A DNA stretch of 64,000 nucleotides from Sulfoacidibacillus ferrooxidans. Lineage in GTDB: Bacteria > Bacillota > Bacilli > Alicyclobacillales > SLC66. The notes under the pieces are model-generated. The model saw only the letters and a program-made list of their open reading frames with translations, had not been told where the DNA came from and searched no databases. Of the stretch, positions 1 through 8,750 are shown one piece after another. The stretch is from contig NZ_JALBUF010000002.1 in NCBI RefSeq assembly GCF_022606465.1, forward strand, positions 124,001-188,000, written 5' to 3'. The translations under genes and the position numbers were made by a program. Every line of letters starts with the position of its first letter. The first letter of the stretch is position 1.

Positions 1-1
1 T

Positions 2-943
2 TTGCCAGAATCAGTGCCGGCCGTTACGCTGGATCGCCAGTGTGGATCCAGTCTGCAAGCGCTTCATTTTGCTGCCCAAGGCGTGATGTCAGGTGCATAT
101 GATCTGGTTATTGCTGCGGGTGTTGAATCCATGACTCGGATTCCTATGTTACAGTCCTTTAGTGATGAGAGTACACCACTTACAGCAGATATTGCGAAGC
201 GCTACCATATGAAATCTGGTTGGTTTAATCAGGCGGTTGGTGCGGAGATGATTGCCAAAAAGTACGGTTTAAGTCGTACACAACTGGATGAATTCGGATA
301 TCGCAGTCATCAGTTGGCACAAGCTGCCCGAGCAGAAGGGAAATTTCGCAATGAAATCGTGTCAGTGCCTATCTCACAAGACGGCCGTTCCTTGTGGTTT
401 ACTGATGATGAAGGGATCAGACCAGAGACTAACATCGAGAAGATGGCGACGTTAAGGCCCGCATTTCCTGGACTAGAGTTAATCACAGCGGGTAATGCGA
501 GTCAGATCTCCGATGGGGCGAGTGCTGTGATGATTGCTTCAGCAGAGACCGCTAAAGAGTTAGGACTAAAGCCTCTTGCGCGGTTTGTGTCATTTGCAGT
601 TGTTGGTGTAGATCCTGTTACGATGTTAACAGGTCCTATTCCTGCTACCCAAAAAGTCTTGCGGCGCGCTGGTATGAATATTAGTGATATTGATTTATTT
701 GAGGTCAATGAAGCGTTTGCATCTGTTGTGCTCGCTTGGCAAAAAGAAGTTGGAGCGCCTATGGAGCGCGTAAATACCATGGGTGGAGCCATTGCGCTCG
801 GGCACCCACTTGGTGCGACAGGAACGCGGATCGCATCAACTATCGTACATGCATTGCAAAGAGAGCAAAAACAATATGGTCTTATTGCCATCTGTGAGGG
901 CGGTGGGATGGCCAACGCTACGATTATTGAACGGTTATCGTAA
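2..943 (+). CDS. Acetyl-CoA acyltransferase (thiolase), 5' truncated
   Basis: Thiolase of fatty-acid or short-chain acyl-CoA metabolism, condensing or cleaving 3-ketoacyl-CoA in the cytosol. The reading frame is open from the window edge, so the true start and roughly the first 70-80 residues lie outside. The nucleophilic cysteine sits in RQCGSSLQAL near the start, and the C-terminal thiolase signatures GHPLGATGTRI (His) and CEGGGMANATI (acid/base Cys) are both present, so the catalytic triad is intact. It is followed closely by an acyl-CoA dehydrogenase and a class III CoA-transferase, so the three probably form a catabolic operon for an organic or fatty acid. Biosynthetic versus degradative direction cannot be settled from sequence. 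Confidence 0.93.
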   Translation: MPESVPAVTLDRQCGSSLQALHFAAQGVMSGAYDLVIAAGVESMTRIPMLQSFSDESTPLTADIAKRYHMKSGWFNQAVGAEMIAKKYGLSRTQLDEFGYRSHQLAQAARAEGKFRNEIVSVPISQDGRSLWFTDDEGIRPETNIEKMATLRPAFPGLELITAGNASQISDGASAVMIASAETAKELGLKPLARFVSFAVVGVDPVTMLTGPIPATQKVLRRAGMNISDIDLFEVNEAFASVVLAWQKEVGAPMERVNTMGGAIALGHPLGATGTRIASTIVHALQREQKQYGLIAICEGGGMANATIIERLS

Positions 944-997
944 GAGTGGGGCGTTGCGCTACATGGATCTGACAGTATGCGAAAGAGGGGTGTTTTG

Positions 998-2143
998 GTG
1001 CAACATGCCTATTTAACAGAAGAGCATGCTATTTTTCGCCGTTCGGTGCGGCGATTTTTAGAAAAAGAGGCTGTGCCATACTATGATCAGTGGGAAGCAG
1101 ATCGCATGGTTCCACGATCTTTTTGGGAAAAGTTCGGTGCTCAAGGTTTTTTAGCACCTGCCATTCCAGAAGAGTACGGTGGTTCAGGAGCAGATTTCTC
1201 GTATTCTGTAGTTATTGATGAAGAATTGGAACGTGTGGGATCGGGATTAACAGGTATTTCTCTACACAGTGATATTGTTGTTCCGTATTTATTGCAGTAT
1301 GGGACAGAGGAGCAGAAACAGACATGGTTACCTGGATGTGCTTCCGGGGCCATTGTGACCGCTATTGCGATGACCGAGCCTGGAGCTGGATCAGATTTGG
1401 CAGGAGTGCTTACTACAGCGATACGCGATGGTGATGAGTATGTAGTACATGGGCAAAAGACTTTTATTACAAATGGTATTCAAGCTGACCTTGTGCTTGT
1501 TGTGTGTAAAACCGATCCATCAGCTAATCCGCCACATAAAGGGATGAGTTTGCTGTGGGTTGAACGGGGAATGGAAGGTTTTTCACGAGGTAGACAACTG
1601 GAAAAAGTTGGTCAACATTGTCAGGATACTGCAGAGTTACTTTTTGATCAATGTCGTGTACCAGTTGGGCACTTGCTTGGACGCGAGGGAGAAGGATTTA
1701 GCTATTTGTCACAAAAGCTCCAGCAAGAGCGACTAGTTGTTGCCATTGCTGGGCAAGTAACAGCAGAAGAAGTTCTAAAAGATACTATCGCTTATGTCAA
1801 GAGTCGCACAGCGTTTGGCCAACCACTGAGTCGATTTCAACATACGCGGTTTACTTTGGCAGAATTGGCCACAAAAGTACGTGTGAGTCGCACGTTTTTA
1901 GACCACCTCATTACAAGACACCTTGCTGATGAGGAAATTGTTGAAGATGTATCGATGGCAAAGTGGTTTTTAACTGATATGGCAAAAGAAGTGGTCAATA
2001 CCTGCCTTCAACTGCACGGTGGCTATGGATATATGGAAGATTACAAGGTAGCGCGAAGATATCGGGATGTAGCAGTCATGTCCATATACGCTGGGACTAA
2101 TGAAATCATGAAGACAATCATTGCAAAGCACATGGGGCTATAG
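998..2143 (+). CDS. Acyl-CoA dehydrogenase, LCAD-type
   Basis: FAD-dependent oxidation of acyl-CoA to trans-2-enoyl-CoA with electrons passed to ETF. The GTG at 998 is chosen because AAGAGGGG lies 7 nt upstream; an in-frame ATG at 977 has no ribosome site. The flavin/substrate signature AMTEPGAGSDLAG is present and the C-terminus reads IYAGTNEIMK. In MCAD/SCAD-type enzymes the catalytic Glu sits in IYEGT; here that position is Ala, as in long-chain acyl-CoA dehydrogenase, whose base lies in a QERL motif. QERLVVA is present with its Glu near residue 244, so the enzyme should be active with the LCAD-type geometry. About 381 residues, normal length. Substrate chain length is not determinable. 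Confidence 0.93.
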   Translation: MQHAYLTEEHAIFRRSVRRFLEKEAVPYYDQWEADRMVPRSFWEKFGAQGFLAPAIPEEYGGSGADFSYSVVIDEELERVGSGLTGISLHSDIVVPYLLQYGTEEQKQTWLPGCASGAIVTAIAMTEPGAGSDLAGVLTTAIRDGDEYVVHGQKTFITNGIQADLVLVVCKTDPSANPPHKGMSLLWVERGMEGFSRGRQLEKVGQHCQDTAELLFDQCRVPVGHLLGREGEGFSYLSQKLQQERLVVAIAGQVTAEEVLKDTIAYVKSRTAFGQPLSRFQHTRFTLAELATKVRVSRTFLDHLITRHLADEEIVEDVSMAKWFLTDMAKEVVNTCLQLHGGYGYMEDYKVARRYRDVAVMSIYAGTNEIMKTIIAKHMGL

Positions 2144-2167
2144 CCACTTTGAGAGGACGGTGTCCTT

Positions 2168-3280
2168 GTGTTATTAGCAGATCTACTTGTCGTTGATTTT
2201 ACTCGTTTATTACCAGGACCGTATGCTACGTTGCGACTATCTGATATGGGTGCACGTGTAATCAAGGTTGAACCACCTGGGGGCGACCCTGCACGTGTTA
2301 TCGGGGCAAAAGATGCACCTGCTGGGATTGTGTTTTTGGCGAATAATCGCAATAAAGAAAGTATAGAACTAGATCTTACTCAGGAAGCAGATGTGACCAA
2401 GGCGCAAGCGCTTATCAGTCGCGCGGATGTCGTGATTGAAAGTTTTCGCCCTGGTGTAGCAGATCGCCTTGGCATTGGATATCAGCAGGCGGTTCGTCTC
2501 AATCCACGAGTTGTTTACTGTTCATTGACTGGCTACGGTCAAACGGGGCTAAATAAACAACGTGCAGGTCATGATCTTAACTATATGGCGATAAGCGGGA
2601 TGCTATCTCAATTAGTAGATTCCTCTGGTTGCCCGATAGTACCACATGTCCAATGGGCTGATCATCTAGGAGCGTTTGCCGCAGTTGAAGCAATTCTTGG
2701 AGCTCTTTATCAACTTTCACAAACAGGCAAGGGAAGTTATCTGGATGTAAATATGACGGATGCTTTACTTGGTATGTTGACAACCCATGCTCTCGCTGCG
2801 CAATGTAGTCATAGTACACATGGATTGACTGAACTGTCAGGTGAGTTATTGTGCTACCACATCTATGAAACACGCGACCATCGCTTTGTTAGTTTAGCTG
2901 CGTTAGAGATGAAATTTTGGGCGAATTTTTGTGAGGCTGCCCATCATCCGGAATGGATTTTTGCGCAGATGAAAACAGTATCAGAGGATCGTGAATTATA
3001 TGATGCACTCTGTGAATTGTTTGCAACTTACGATTTGGAGTATTGGACAACGTTTGGTGAGCGTGTCGATTGCTGTCTGCAGCCCGTACTTTCAGTAGAT
3101 GAAGCGCTTGCTAGTGAATATGTACAGCAAAAGCAACTAGCGTTTACGATGAAAACGGAATCTTATGGTGAGTTATCTCAAGTATGGACTATGGCTGGTG
3201 GGGCTAATTTGCAAGCAAAGAACGAGCTAGTAAAGGAACCTCCACAGTTAGGTAAAAATGAGCTTGGAGAAGAGTTCTAA
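2168..3280 (+). CDS. CaiB/BaiF (class III) CoA-transferase
   Basis: Family III CoA-transferase that moves CoA between carboxylic acids. The N-terminal Rossmann-like start (LLADLLVVDFTRLLPGPYAT) is typical, and the catalytic Asp is seen in GHDLNYMAISGML near residue 138. The GTG start has GAGAGGA 12-13 nt upstream. It lies 24 bp after the acyl-CoA dehydrogenase and is likely cotranscribed with it and the thiolase; the set could activate and oxidise an organic acid or fatty acid, or act like an alpha-methylacyl-CoA racemase (same fold family). The substrate is unknown. About 370 residues, close to the short members of the family. Confidence 0.88.
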   Translation: MLLADLLVVDFTRLLPGPYATLRLSDMGARVIKVEPPGGDPARVIGAKDAPAGIVFLANNRNKESIELDLTQEADVTKAQALISRADVVIESFRPGVADRLGIGYQQAVRLNPRVVYCSLTGYGQTGLNKQRAGHDLNYMAISGMLSQLVDSSGCPIVPHVQWADHLGAFAAVEAILGALYQLSQTGKGSYLDVNMTDALLGMLTTHALAAQCSHSTHGLTELSGELLCYHIYETRDHRFVSLAALEMKFWANFCEAAHHPEWIFAQMKTVSEDRELYDALCELFATYDLEYWTTFGERVDCCLQPVLSVDEALASEYVQQKQLAFTMKTESYGELSQVWTMAGGANLQAKNELVKEPPQLGKNELGEEF

Positions 3281-3383
3281 GCTGCTAATAAATGTAAATT
3301 TGATGAGATGGGTTAAGCGGTCGTTACATCTCTTTATGTGTATGCAGGAACAATTTCATAAGTTAGAAAGAACGGAGTGTCAC

Positions 3384-3776
3384 ATGACTTCTACTATTGT
3401 ATTTCCACTTGATAGATCCTTTCTCGTGTTAGGATCTATTTTTGCTCTATTAGCAGTAGCGTTTGGTGCATTTGGTGCACATGCATTGCGCGCGCGATTG
3501 ACATCAGATCGATTGGCGATTTACCAAACCGGTGTACAATATCAAATGTATCATGCCCTAGGATTAGTCATACTCGGCGCTATTATTCCACACCTGTCCA
3601 ACGTGGGGCTTGGGATTTTTGCAGGGAGACTTTTCGTCGTAGGAATCATCCTATTCTCTGGAAGTTTATATGTGCTTGCTATGGGTGGAAAGCGGTTCAT
3701 TGGAGCGATTACTCCGTTTGGTGGATTGGCCTTTATAGCGGGCTGGTTGTGTTTGCTGTTGAGTTGTCTTCGTTAA
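3384..3776 (+). CDS. DUF423 family membrane protein (YwdK-like)
   Basis: Small integral membrane protein of about 130 residues with four predicted hydrophobic segments. It shows the DUF423 hallmark AVAFGAFGAHALRARL after the first helix, then YQTGVQYQMYHALGLVI and a C-terminal GAITPFGGLAFIAGW. The family is widespread in bacteria and has no established function. The ATG at 3384 is preceded by AGAACGGAGTG, a good ribosome site; upstream in-frame codons would add a polar stretch that does not resemble the family. It is probably monocistronic or loosely linked to its neighbours. Confidence 0.85.
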   Translation: MTSTIVFPLDRSFLVLGSIFALLAVAFGAFGAHALRARLTSDRLAIYQTGVQYQMYHALGLVILGAIIPHLSNVGLGIFAGRLFVVGIILFSGSLYVLAMGGKRFIGAITPFGGLAFIAGWLCLLLSCLR

Positions 3777-3860
3777 CTGCATGTCCTAAACGTCAGTTGC
3801 ACACAATACAGATGGTGATTTTATGCCTTAGTGTGCCAAGTGAACAGGGGGAAGCAGGCA

Positions 3861-4967
3861 ATGACTCTCGATACGATTACAGTTCAATCGATAATGCAGG
3901 GAATGGCCCGTGGAGAATCATATACGGTACTTGATATTCGCTCAAAAAACGAGTTTCAAAATTGGCAACTAAAAGGAATGTCGCTGCAAGCGGTTAACAT
4001 TCCCTACTTTGACTTCAACGAAAATGAAGTCAATGATCGATTGCTTCCTGAAAACTCACGTATAGTGATGGTTTCTGTCTATGATCGCGCTGCAGTTCGT
4101 GTGGCTACGAGGCTACAAGGAAAAGGTTATCACGTATCATATCTAGAAGGTGGACCTTATGAATGGGATGACTTTTATGTTGAATCAACCATCCTGGTGA
4201 CCCCGCAGTTGAAGCTTATTCAAATACACAGACTGGCTTCAGGGTGTTTATCTTATGCACTTGTTACGGCTAGTCAGGCCATAATCATAGACCCTTCGCG
4301 GCATATTGAACAGTATTTGGCAATTGCAGAGCGTGAGCATGCGCAAATAACGCATATTGTGGATACTCATGTACACACCGATCATATTTCTGGAGCTATG
4401 CGTCTTCTGGCACGTACTAATGCACAATACTTGATTGCACATGGTGAAGTCAGGCAATCAGATCTGCCTGTGCACATGTTGAAACAAGGAACCATGCATA
4501 TTGGCTCTATTGATATTCAAGTAAAGATCTTAGATACAGAAGGTGAAACAGGAGGAAATACCATACTTGTCATTGAGAACACAGTGATGCTTTCTGCGGA
4601 CGTCCTTACAGTTGGTGAAGTAGGCATTGCGGATTTGCAAGGAAGCGCACAAGAATGGGCAGACAAGCTGTTTAATGTGGTCTTGCGCGAAGTAAAAAAT
4701 CTATCAGATGATGTACTAGTTTTACCAGCTCATTTTGCTGATATACAAGCGATTAACGCAGGTGGATATGTCGGAGCTGTGCTAGGCGACATTCGTTTAG
4801 GTGCAGAGGCAATGGCTCGATCTAAAGTTTTAACATTTAAAAATAGACCCAAAGGATTTGTAGCTTCACTACATCCCTTTTCAGAAGATATTCGAGATAT
4901 TAATTTGGGTGTGGAAAGTGCAGACTTGTCGCGTGCTGAGTATCTTGAACGGGATATTCGTATGTGA
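3861..4967 (+). CDS. Rhodanese-like / metallo-beta-lactamase fold fusion protein, altered active sites
   Basis: Two-domain protein of about 368 residues: an N-terminal rhodanese-like domain (about 1-100) and an MBL-fold domain of the glyoxalase II/persulfide dioxygenase group. The MBL motif HVHTDH is present near residue 170, with a later Asp in LSADVL and His in LPAHFAD. Two expected residues are missing. The rhodanese loop reads SVYDRAAVR, so the sulfur-carrying Cys is absent. The block normally written PGHT reads EGET, replacing a metal-binding His by Glu. A role in persulfide or thiol detoxification is inferred from the family, but catalysis may differ or be lost. ATG 3861 is used because AGGGGG lies upstream; an in-frame GTG at 3831 has no site. 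Confidence 0.78.
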   Translation: MTLDTITVQSIMQGMARGESYTVLDIRSKNEFQNWQLKGMSLQAVNIPYFDFNENEVNDRLLPENSRIVMVSVYDRAAVRVATRLQGKGYHVSYLEGGPYEWDDFYVESTILVTPQLKLIQIHRLASGCLSYALVTASQAIIIDPSRHIEQYLAIAEREHAQITHIVDTHVHTDHISGAMRLLARTNAQYLIAHGEVRQSDLPVHMLKQGTMHIGSIDIQVKILDTEGETGGNTILVIENTVMLSADVLTVGEVGIADLQGSAQEWADKLFNVVLREVKNLSDDVLVLPAHFADIQAINAGGYVGAVLGDIRLGAEAMARSKVLTFKNRPKGFVASLHPFSEDIRDINLGVESADLSRAEYLERDIRM

Positions 4968-5021
4968 TACGTGATAGAATCATCACGTAGATATTTACTT
5001 GCTGGAAGAGGGTAGTAGCTG

Positions 5022-5858
5022 TTGCAACAACGTACAATCTTTACAAACGGGATATTTTTATCGCAGGCGCGGCCGGTGTATCAGGCGAGCGCCCTTTTGC
5101 CATTTATTGAACAAGAGGCTATGTCTCTGTACAGTAGGGATGTTGGTATTCCTATACTACATTTTTGGCGACATAAACATGCTCTTTTATTAGGCTCTCG
5201 CGACGCAACACTACCTGGAGTAAAGGAGGTAGCGTTGGATCTGACTAAACAAGGCATTGCAGTAGCTGTTCGTCCATTTGGTGGATTGGCTGTTGCACTG
5301 GATCTGGGTGTGGTCAATGTATCGATGATTATTCCCTATCCGCCCAATTTAGATGAGGCATTTTGGATGTTTGCCAAGTGGTTGCAGGAGTCTTGCATGC
5401 AAGAGGGAAATGTGACGATTGGTGAAGTGGATGGCGCCTATTGTCCGGGTCGCTTTGACTTGGCGATTCATGGTGTAAAATTTGCAGGGATAGCACAGCG
5501 ACGGATACAAGATGTAGCTATTATTAGTGCATTTGTAAATGTGGTGCATACGGTGAACGATCGAGAAGGCCTCGTGGAAACATTTTATCGCAAAGCTATT
5601 TATACGCAAAAGGAATGGCCACAATTTGTTCCAACTATTGTACGAGGTAAAGTAGGAGATTTATTGATAGAACCTTCACTCGATCAGCAGTGTCTAGTGA
5701 ATCAATGGATGGATGTTGTGGTGGGACATATAGAAAATGAAGCGATGCAATGTCTTACGCTTCCCCCTATTGATGAGCGCTATTACCGAGAAGCATATAA
5801 GCGGTTGATCAAAAGGTTGCGTTTGCAAGAATGGATTGTACTCGACGAAAAGATGTGA
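5022..5858 (+). CDS. lipL: Octanoyl-[GcvH]:protein N-octanoyltransferase
   Basis: BPL/LplA-fold amidotransferase that moves octanoyl groups from GcvH to E2 subunits of 2-oxoacid dehydrogenases, part of the Bacillus-type lipoate pathway. The family signatures are seen in order: HFWRHKHALLLGSRD, then RPFGGLAVALDLGVVNVS and DGAYCPGRFDLAIHG. The Cys in the last motif matches the acyl-enzyme Cys of LipL. The GG-A-V block has RPFGG rather than the RRPTGG of LipM, favouring LipL. TTG start with AGAGGG upstream; 278 residues, normal length. LipM versus LipL assignment is inferred from motifs only. Confidence 0.83.
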   Translation: MQQRTIFTNGIFLSQARPVYQASALLPFIEQEAMSLYSRDVGIPILHFWRHKHALLLGSRDATLPGVKEVALDLTKQGIAVAVRPFGGLAVALDLGVVNVSMIIPYPPNLDEAFWMFAKWLQESCMQEGNVTIGEVDGAYCPGRFDLAIHGVKFAGIAQRRIQDVAIISAFVNVVHTVNDREGLVETFYRKAIYTQKEWPQFVPTIVRGKVGDLLIEPSLDQQCLVNQWMDVVVGHIENEAMQCLTLPPIDERYYREAYKRLIKRLRLQEWIVLDEKM

Positions 5859-5870
5859 CAATTTCGTCGG

Positions 5871-5901
5871 TTGACTTGACTAGATATGGGCGTGGTATAT
5901 T
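5871..5901 (+). promoter_or_regulatory. Possible promoter of heme O synthase gene
   Basis: TTGACT at 5871-5876 is followed 19 nt later by TATATT at 5896-5901, which carries the extended -10 element TGG directly in front. The spacing is long, so the extended -10 would have to compensate; a second TTGACT at 5876 gives a spacing that is too short. Weak call made because the gap to the next gene is 170 bp. Confidence 0.3.
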
Positions 5902-6037
5902 TGCACTATAAGAAAGCAATTTTTTAAGAGTTAGTAGTCTAAATGGACTATACGGTGTACAATAGCATCGTATGGTTTATTCAGGTGACTGATTAACATA
6001 GTACACTGTGTAAGAATGAAGTAGGGAGGTGAATATT

Positions 6038-6967
6038 GTGGATCAACCGCTAAGTATGACTGGAGAATCTCCGTCTAATCCATCATTATCTTTGACACAA
6101 GGGTCTTTTCGGGATATTATGCGTGATTACGTAAATGTAGTAAAACCTGGAATAACGATGTCTAATATGATGACAGCTTTTGTTGGATTGTGGTTAGCAT
6201 CACAAGGCAGACCGGCATTTGGACTTACACTGATCACGCTTGCTGGTAGCGGTCTTGTGGTTATGTCTGGTTGTGCATTTAATAATTACATGGATCAAGA
6301 TATTGATCAATTTATGGCTCGCACACAGGATCGTCCGCTACCAAATTCACGTATTCCAGCATGGAGCGTGCTTTTGCTTGGAGCAATCCTTGGAATTCTT
6401 GGAATCTCATTGCTTGGTATATTTGCTAATACATTGTCTGCTGTAATGGCACTGATCGGATTATTTTTCTATGTGATCGTATATACCGCTTTGACAAAGC
6501 GCACCACAACGCTTAGCACGGTGATTGGTGGCGTCTCAGGAGCCATGCCACCACTAATCGGTTGGACGGCTATCACTGGATCTTTAGGGATGTCTGGATG
6601 GCTCTTGTTTATCTTCATGTTTCTCTGGCAACCACCGCATTTTTTGGCATTAGCGATGCGTCGTGTGAAAGACTATGCAGCTGCGGGTATTCCATTACTC
6701 CCTGTAGTGTATGGTTTTCCACCTACTAAGCGACAAATTGTAATTTGGACTGCTACACTTATTCCTGCCTCATTGTTGTTAACAATCGTTCATGCAGAAG
6801 GTTGGATCTACTTTTTTACAGCACTTATTTTTGGCGGGATTTGGCTTGTGAAAGGGATTAAGGGTTTTAAGGCGAAAGACGATATTGCTTGGGCTACGGA
6901 TATGTTCAAGTTTTCGCTTATCTATTTAATGGTTTTATGTGTTGTTATGGTTATTAATGTAAAGTAA
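6038..6967 (+). CDS. ctaB: Protoheme IX farnesyltransferase (heme O synthase)
   Basis: UbiA-family prenyltransferase that adds a farnesyl group to protoheme to make heme O for terminal oxidases; polytopic membrane protein with about nine hydrophobic segments. The prenyl-diphosphate/Mg motif is seen as NNYMDQDIDQFMARTQDRP, and the CtaB-specific block WQPPHFLALAMRRVKDY follows in the second half. GTG 6038 is preferred because AGGGAGGTG ends 6 nt before it; the earlier GTG at 6029 overlaps that ribosome site. No cytochrome oxidase genes are adjacent; the gene stands alone between two unrelated genes and ends in a strong terminator. Confidence 0.93.
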   Translation: MDQPLSMTGESPSNPSLSLTQGSFRDIMRDYVNVVKPGITMSNMMTAFVGLWLASQGRPAFGLTLITLAGSGLVVMSGCAFNNYMDQDIDQFMARTQDRPLPNSRIPAWSVLLLGAILGILGISLLGIFANTLSAVMALIGLFFYVIVYTALTKRTTTLSTVIGGVSGAMPPLIGWTAITGSLGMSGWLLFIFMFLWQPPHFLALAMRRVKDYAAAGIPLLPVVYGFPPTKRQIVIWTATLIPASLLLTIVHAEGWIYFFTALIFGGIWLVKGIKGFKAKDDIAWATDMFKFSLIYLMVLCVVMVINVK

Positions 6968-6987
6968 TAGTTTGTGTTTGTTTGCAA

Positions 6988-7029
6988 AGAGAATGCCCTC
7001 ACTTGAATGTGTGAGGGTATTCTCTTTTT
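6988..7029 (+). terminator. Rho-independent terminator of ctaB
   Basis: A 15-bp stem (agagaatgccctcac against gtgagggtattctct, one G-U pair) with an 8-nt loop is followed by a run of five T. It lies 20 bp after the ctaB stop and before the convergent dipeptidase gene. Confidence 0.85.
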
Positions 7030-7060
7030 GCGGTGTTGTTCTTGTGAGTAAGGATCGTGT

Positions 7061-8431
7061 CTAGATCGTGTCTAAATGCTCATAGTAATAAGCTAGAGTG
7101 CGTAGTCCCCGATCAAAATTATCGAGTGAAAAATGTTCATTGGGAGCATGGAAGTTCTCATCTGGCAAACCAAATCCCATAAGTACTACTGGAATATGAA
7201 GGACTCGATCAAACACTTCGACAATAGGAATCGAGCCCCCCATACGCATATAGTAAGGTTTAACGCCAAAACCAACTTCATACGCTTTTGCAGCGCTTCG
7301 AATAGCTGCGGAATCAAAACTTGTGACAAACGGACGTCCTGTATCAAAACGCGTGACTTTTGCAGTTACACCAACAGGTGTGTGAGATTTTACGTGTTCC
7401 TCAATCAGTTCAATTATGTGCACAGGATCCTGATTGTTGACCAATCTGCAGGTGATTTTAGCATGCGCACGTGCAGGGATGACAGTCTTTGTTCCTTCAC
7501 CTTGAAATCCTCCGTAAACGCCGTTTAGCTCAAGCGTTGGACGAGCCATATACCGCTCTACTGTAGAATACCCTGGTTCTCCAAATAAGGACGGAAGACC
7601 CAATCCCTTCCTATACTCTTCGTCATCATGCGGTAATGATGCAAGTTCCTTGCGCTCATCATCTGTAAGTGGAACGACATCGTCATAAAACCCTTGTACT
7701 GCAACAGCGCCTTCTTTCGTGTGCATGGTGGCCAAAAGTTCAACCAGTCCATGTAAGGCATTTGGAACTGCTCCTCCGTATAGTCCAGAGTGTAGATCTG
7801 ACTTTGCAGATTGGACGTCAATTTGTAGTCCGCATAGGCCGCGTAGTCCATAACAGATCGCAGGGGCGTTTGGTCCCAACATAGTTGTATCGGAGATGAC
7901 AAGAACATCGGCAGCTAATAATGCCTTTTGCTCCTCGACAAATAGAGGCAAATGAACACTGCCAATTTCTTCTTCACCTTCAATGCAAAATTTAACATTT
8001 ACTGCTAGAGCGTGTGTTGTTTTTAGGAGTGCTTCGATGGCCTTGATATGCATAAATACTTGACCTTTATCATCAGAAGCTCCGCGTGCATAGATCTTCC
8101 CATCGCGGATCGTCGGATCGAACGGATCGTTGTCCCATAGGTCCAACGGATCCACAGGTTGGACATCGTAGTGCCCGTAGATTAATACGGTAGGTTTTCC
8201 TGGTGAATGCAAATAGTCAGCATAGACAACTGGATTTCCTTTGGTAGGCATGATGGCGACGTGTTCTAGTCCCGCTTGTGTTAAGGCATCTGCGATCCAC
8301 TCTGCAGCTTGCCCCATGTCAGCTTTATGAGCTGACAGCGCACTGATGCTTGCGATCCGAAGCAAAGCGCTTAGTTGCTCAAGGTGATGGATTCTCTCTT
8401 TAGAAAAATACTGGTCTACTTTGTCATTCAA
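7061..8431 (-). CDS. M20 family dipeptidase
   Basis: Zinc metallopeptidase of the ArgE/DapE/CPG2/carnosinase group, about 456 residues. Metal and catalytic residues are visible in order: GHYDVQPVDP (His, catalytic Asp), RGASDDKGQ (bridging Asp), EGEEEIGS (catalytic Glu and ligand), VISDTTML (Asp) and the C-terminal HAPNEHFSLDNF (His). The middle part is the peptidase dimerisation domain. It is closest to the dipeptidase (CNDP-like) branch by the Trp-containing DLWDNDPFDPTIRDGKIYARG block. A clear AAGGAGG precedes the ATG. It is transcribed away from the sulfurtransferase gene, with a dispersed repeat in the shared upstream region. Confidence 0.92.
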   Translation of the reverse strand: MNDKVDQYFSKERIHHLEQLSALLRIASISALSAHKADMGQAAEWIADALTQAGLEHVAIMPTKGNPVVYADYLHSPGKPTVLIYGHYDVQPVDPLDLWDNDPFDPTIRDGKIYARGASDDKGQVFMHIKAIEALLKTTHALAVNVKFCIEGEEEIGSVHLPLFVEEQKALLAADVLVISDTTMLGPNAPAICYGLRGLCGLQIDVQSAKSDLHSGLYGGAVPNALHGLVELLATMHTKEGAVAVQGFYDDVVPLTDDERKELASLPHDDEEYRKGLGLPSLFGEPGYSTVERYMARPTLELNGVYGGFQGEGTKTVIPARAHAKITCRLVNNQDPVHIIELIEEHVKSHTPVGVTAKVTRFDTGRPFVTSFDSAAIRSAAKAYEVGFGVKPYYMRMGGSIPIVEVFDRVLHIPVVLMGFGLPDENFHAPNEHFSLDNFDRGLRTLAYYYEHLDTI

Positions 8432-8543
8432 TGGGGGAGCCTCCTTATGTACTTGTTGACACTGTAAATGTGCAAATCTAAATGCAAATCCTCACCTAGT
8501 TATACCACTAACCTTATGAGTAAAGCATGTTATAATTTTATTT

Positions 8544-8702
8544 AAGAGGTTGTTCAAAAAGGGGTCAGAACTCCCCGGCGCATGGCAGCGTCAGCGCCAA
8601 GAAGGCTCCCTCACGTACCCAAAACGTACGCTCAGTCCACATTCTTGGCTTGCTTCCTTGCACTGCGCGGGTCTTACCTGCCCCCTTTTTGAACAGGCTC
8701 TT
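8544..8702. repeat. 159-bp dispersed repeat, copy 1, with inverted termini
   Basis: A near-identical segment occurs again at 21976-22134 in the same orientation; I count roughly eight differences. The ends are inverted repeats: AAGAGGTTGTTCAAAAAGGGG on the left, and on the right a block whose reverse complement is AAGAGCCTGTTCAAAAAGGGG. Internal short stems are visible (GGCGC with GCGCC, CGTAC with GTACG, GCCAAGAA with TTCTTGGC). It carries no convincing gene. This is compatible with a non-autonomous MITE-like element or a structured intergenic repeat. It occupies most of the 319-bp gap between two divergently transcribed genes. Confidence 0.85.
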
Positions 8703-8750
8703 TAAGCAATAGGCGTATGGAAGGTGTTTATTACGCATGAAAAGAGGTTG

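Noticed and set aside
502-915. 137-residue minus-strand open frame opposite the thiolase gene
   Set aside because: Low-complexity, Ala/Ser/Thr-rich translation antisense to a clearly coding frame; typical shadow. The same holds for the many other antisense frames.
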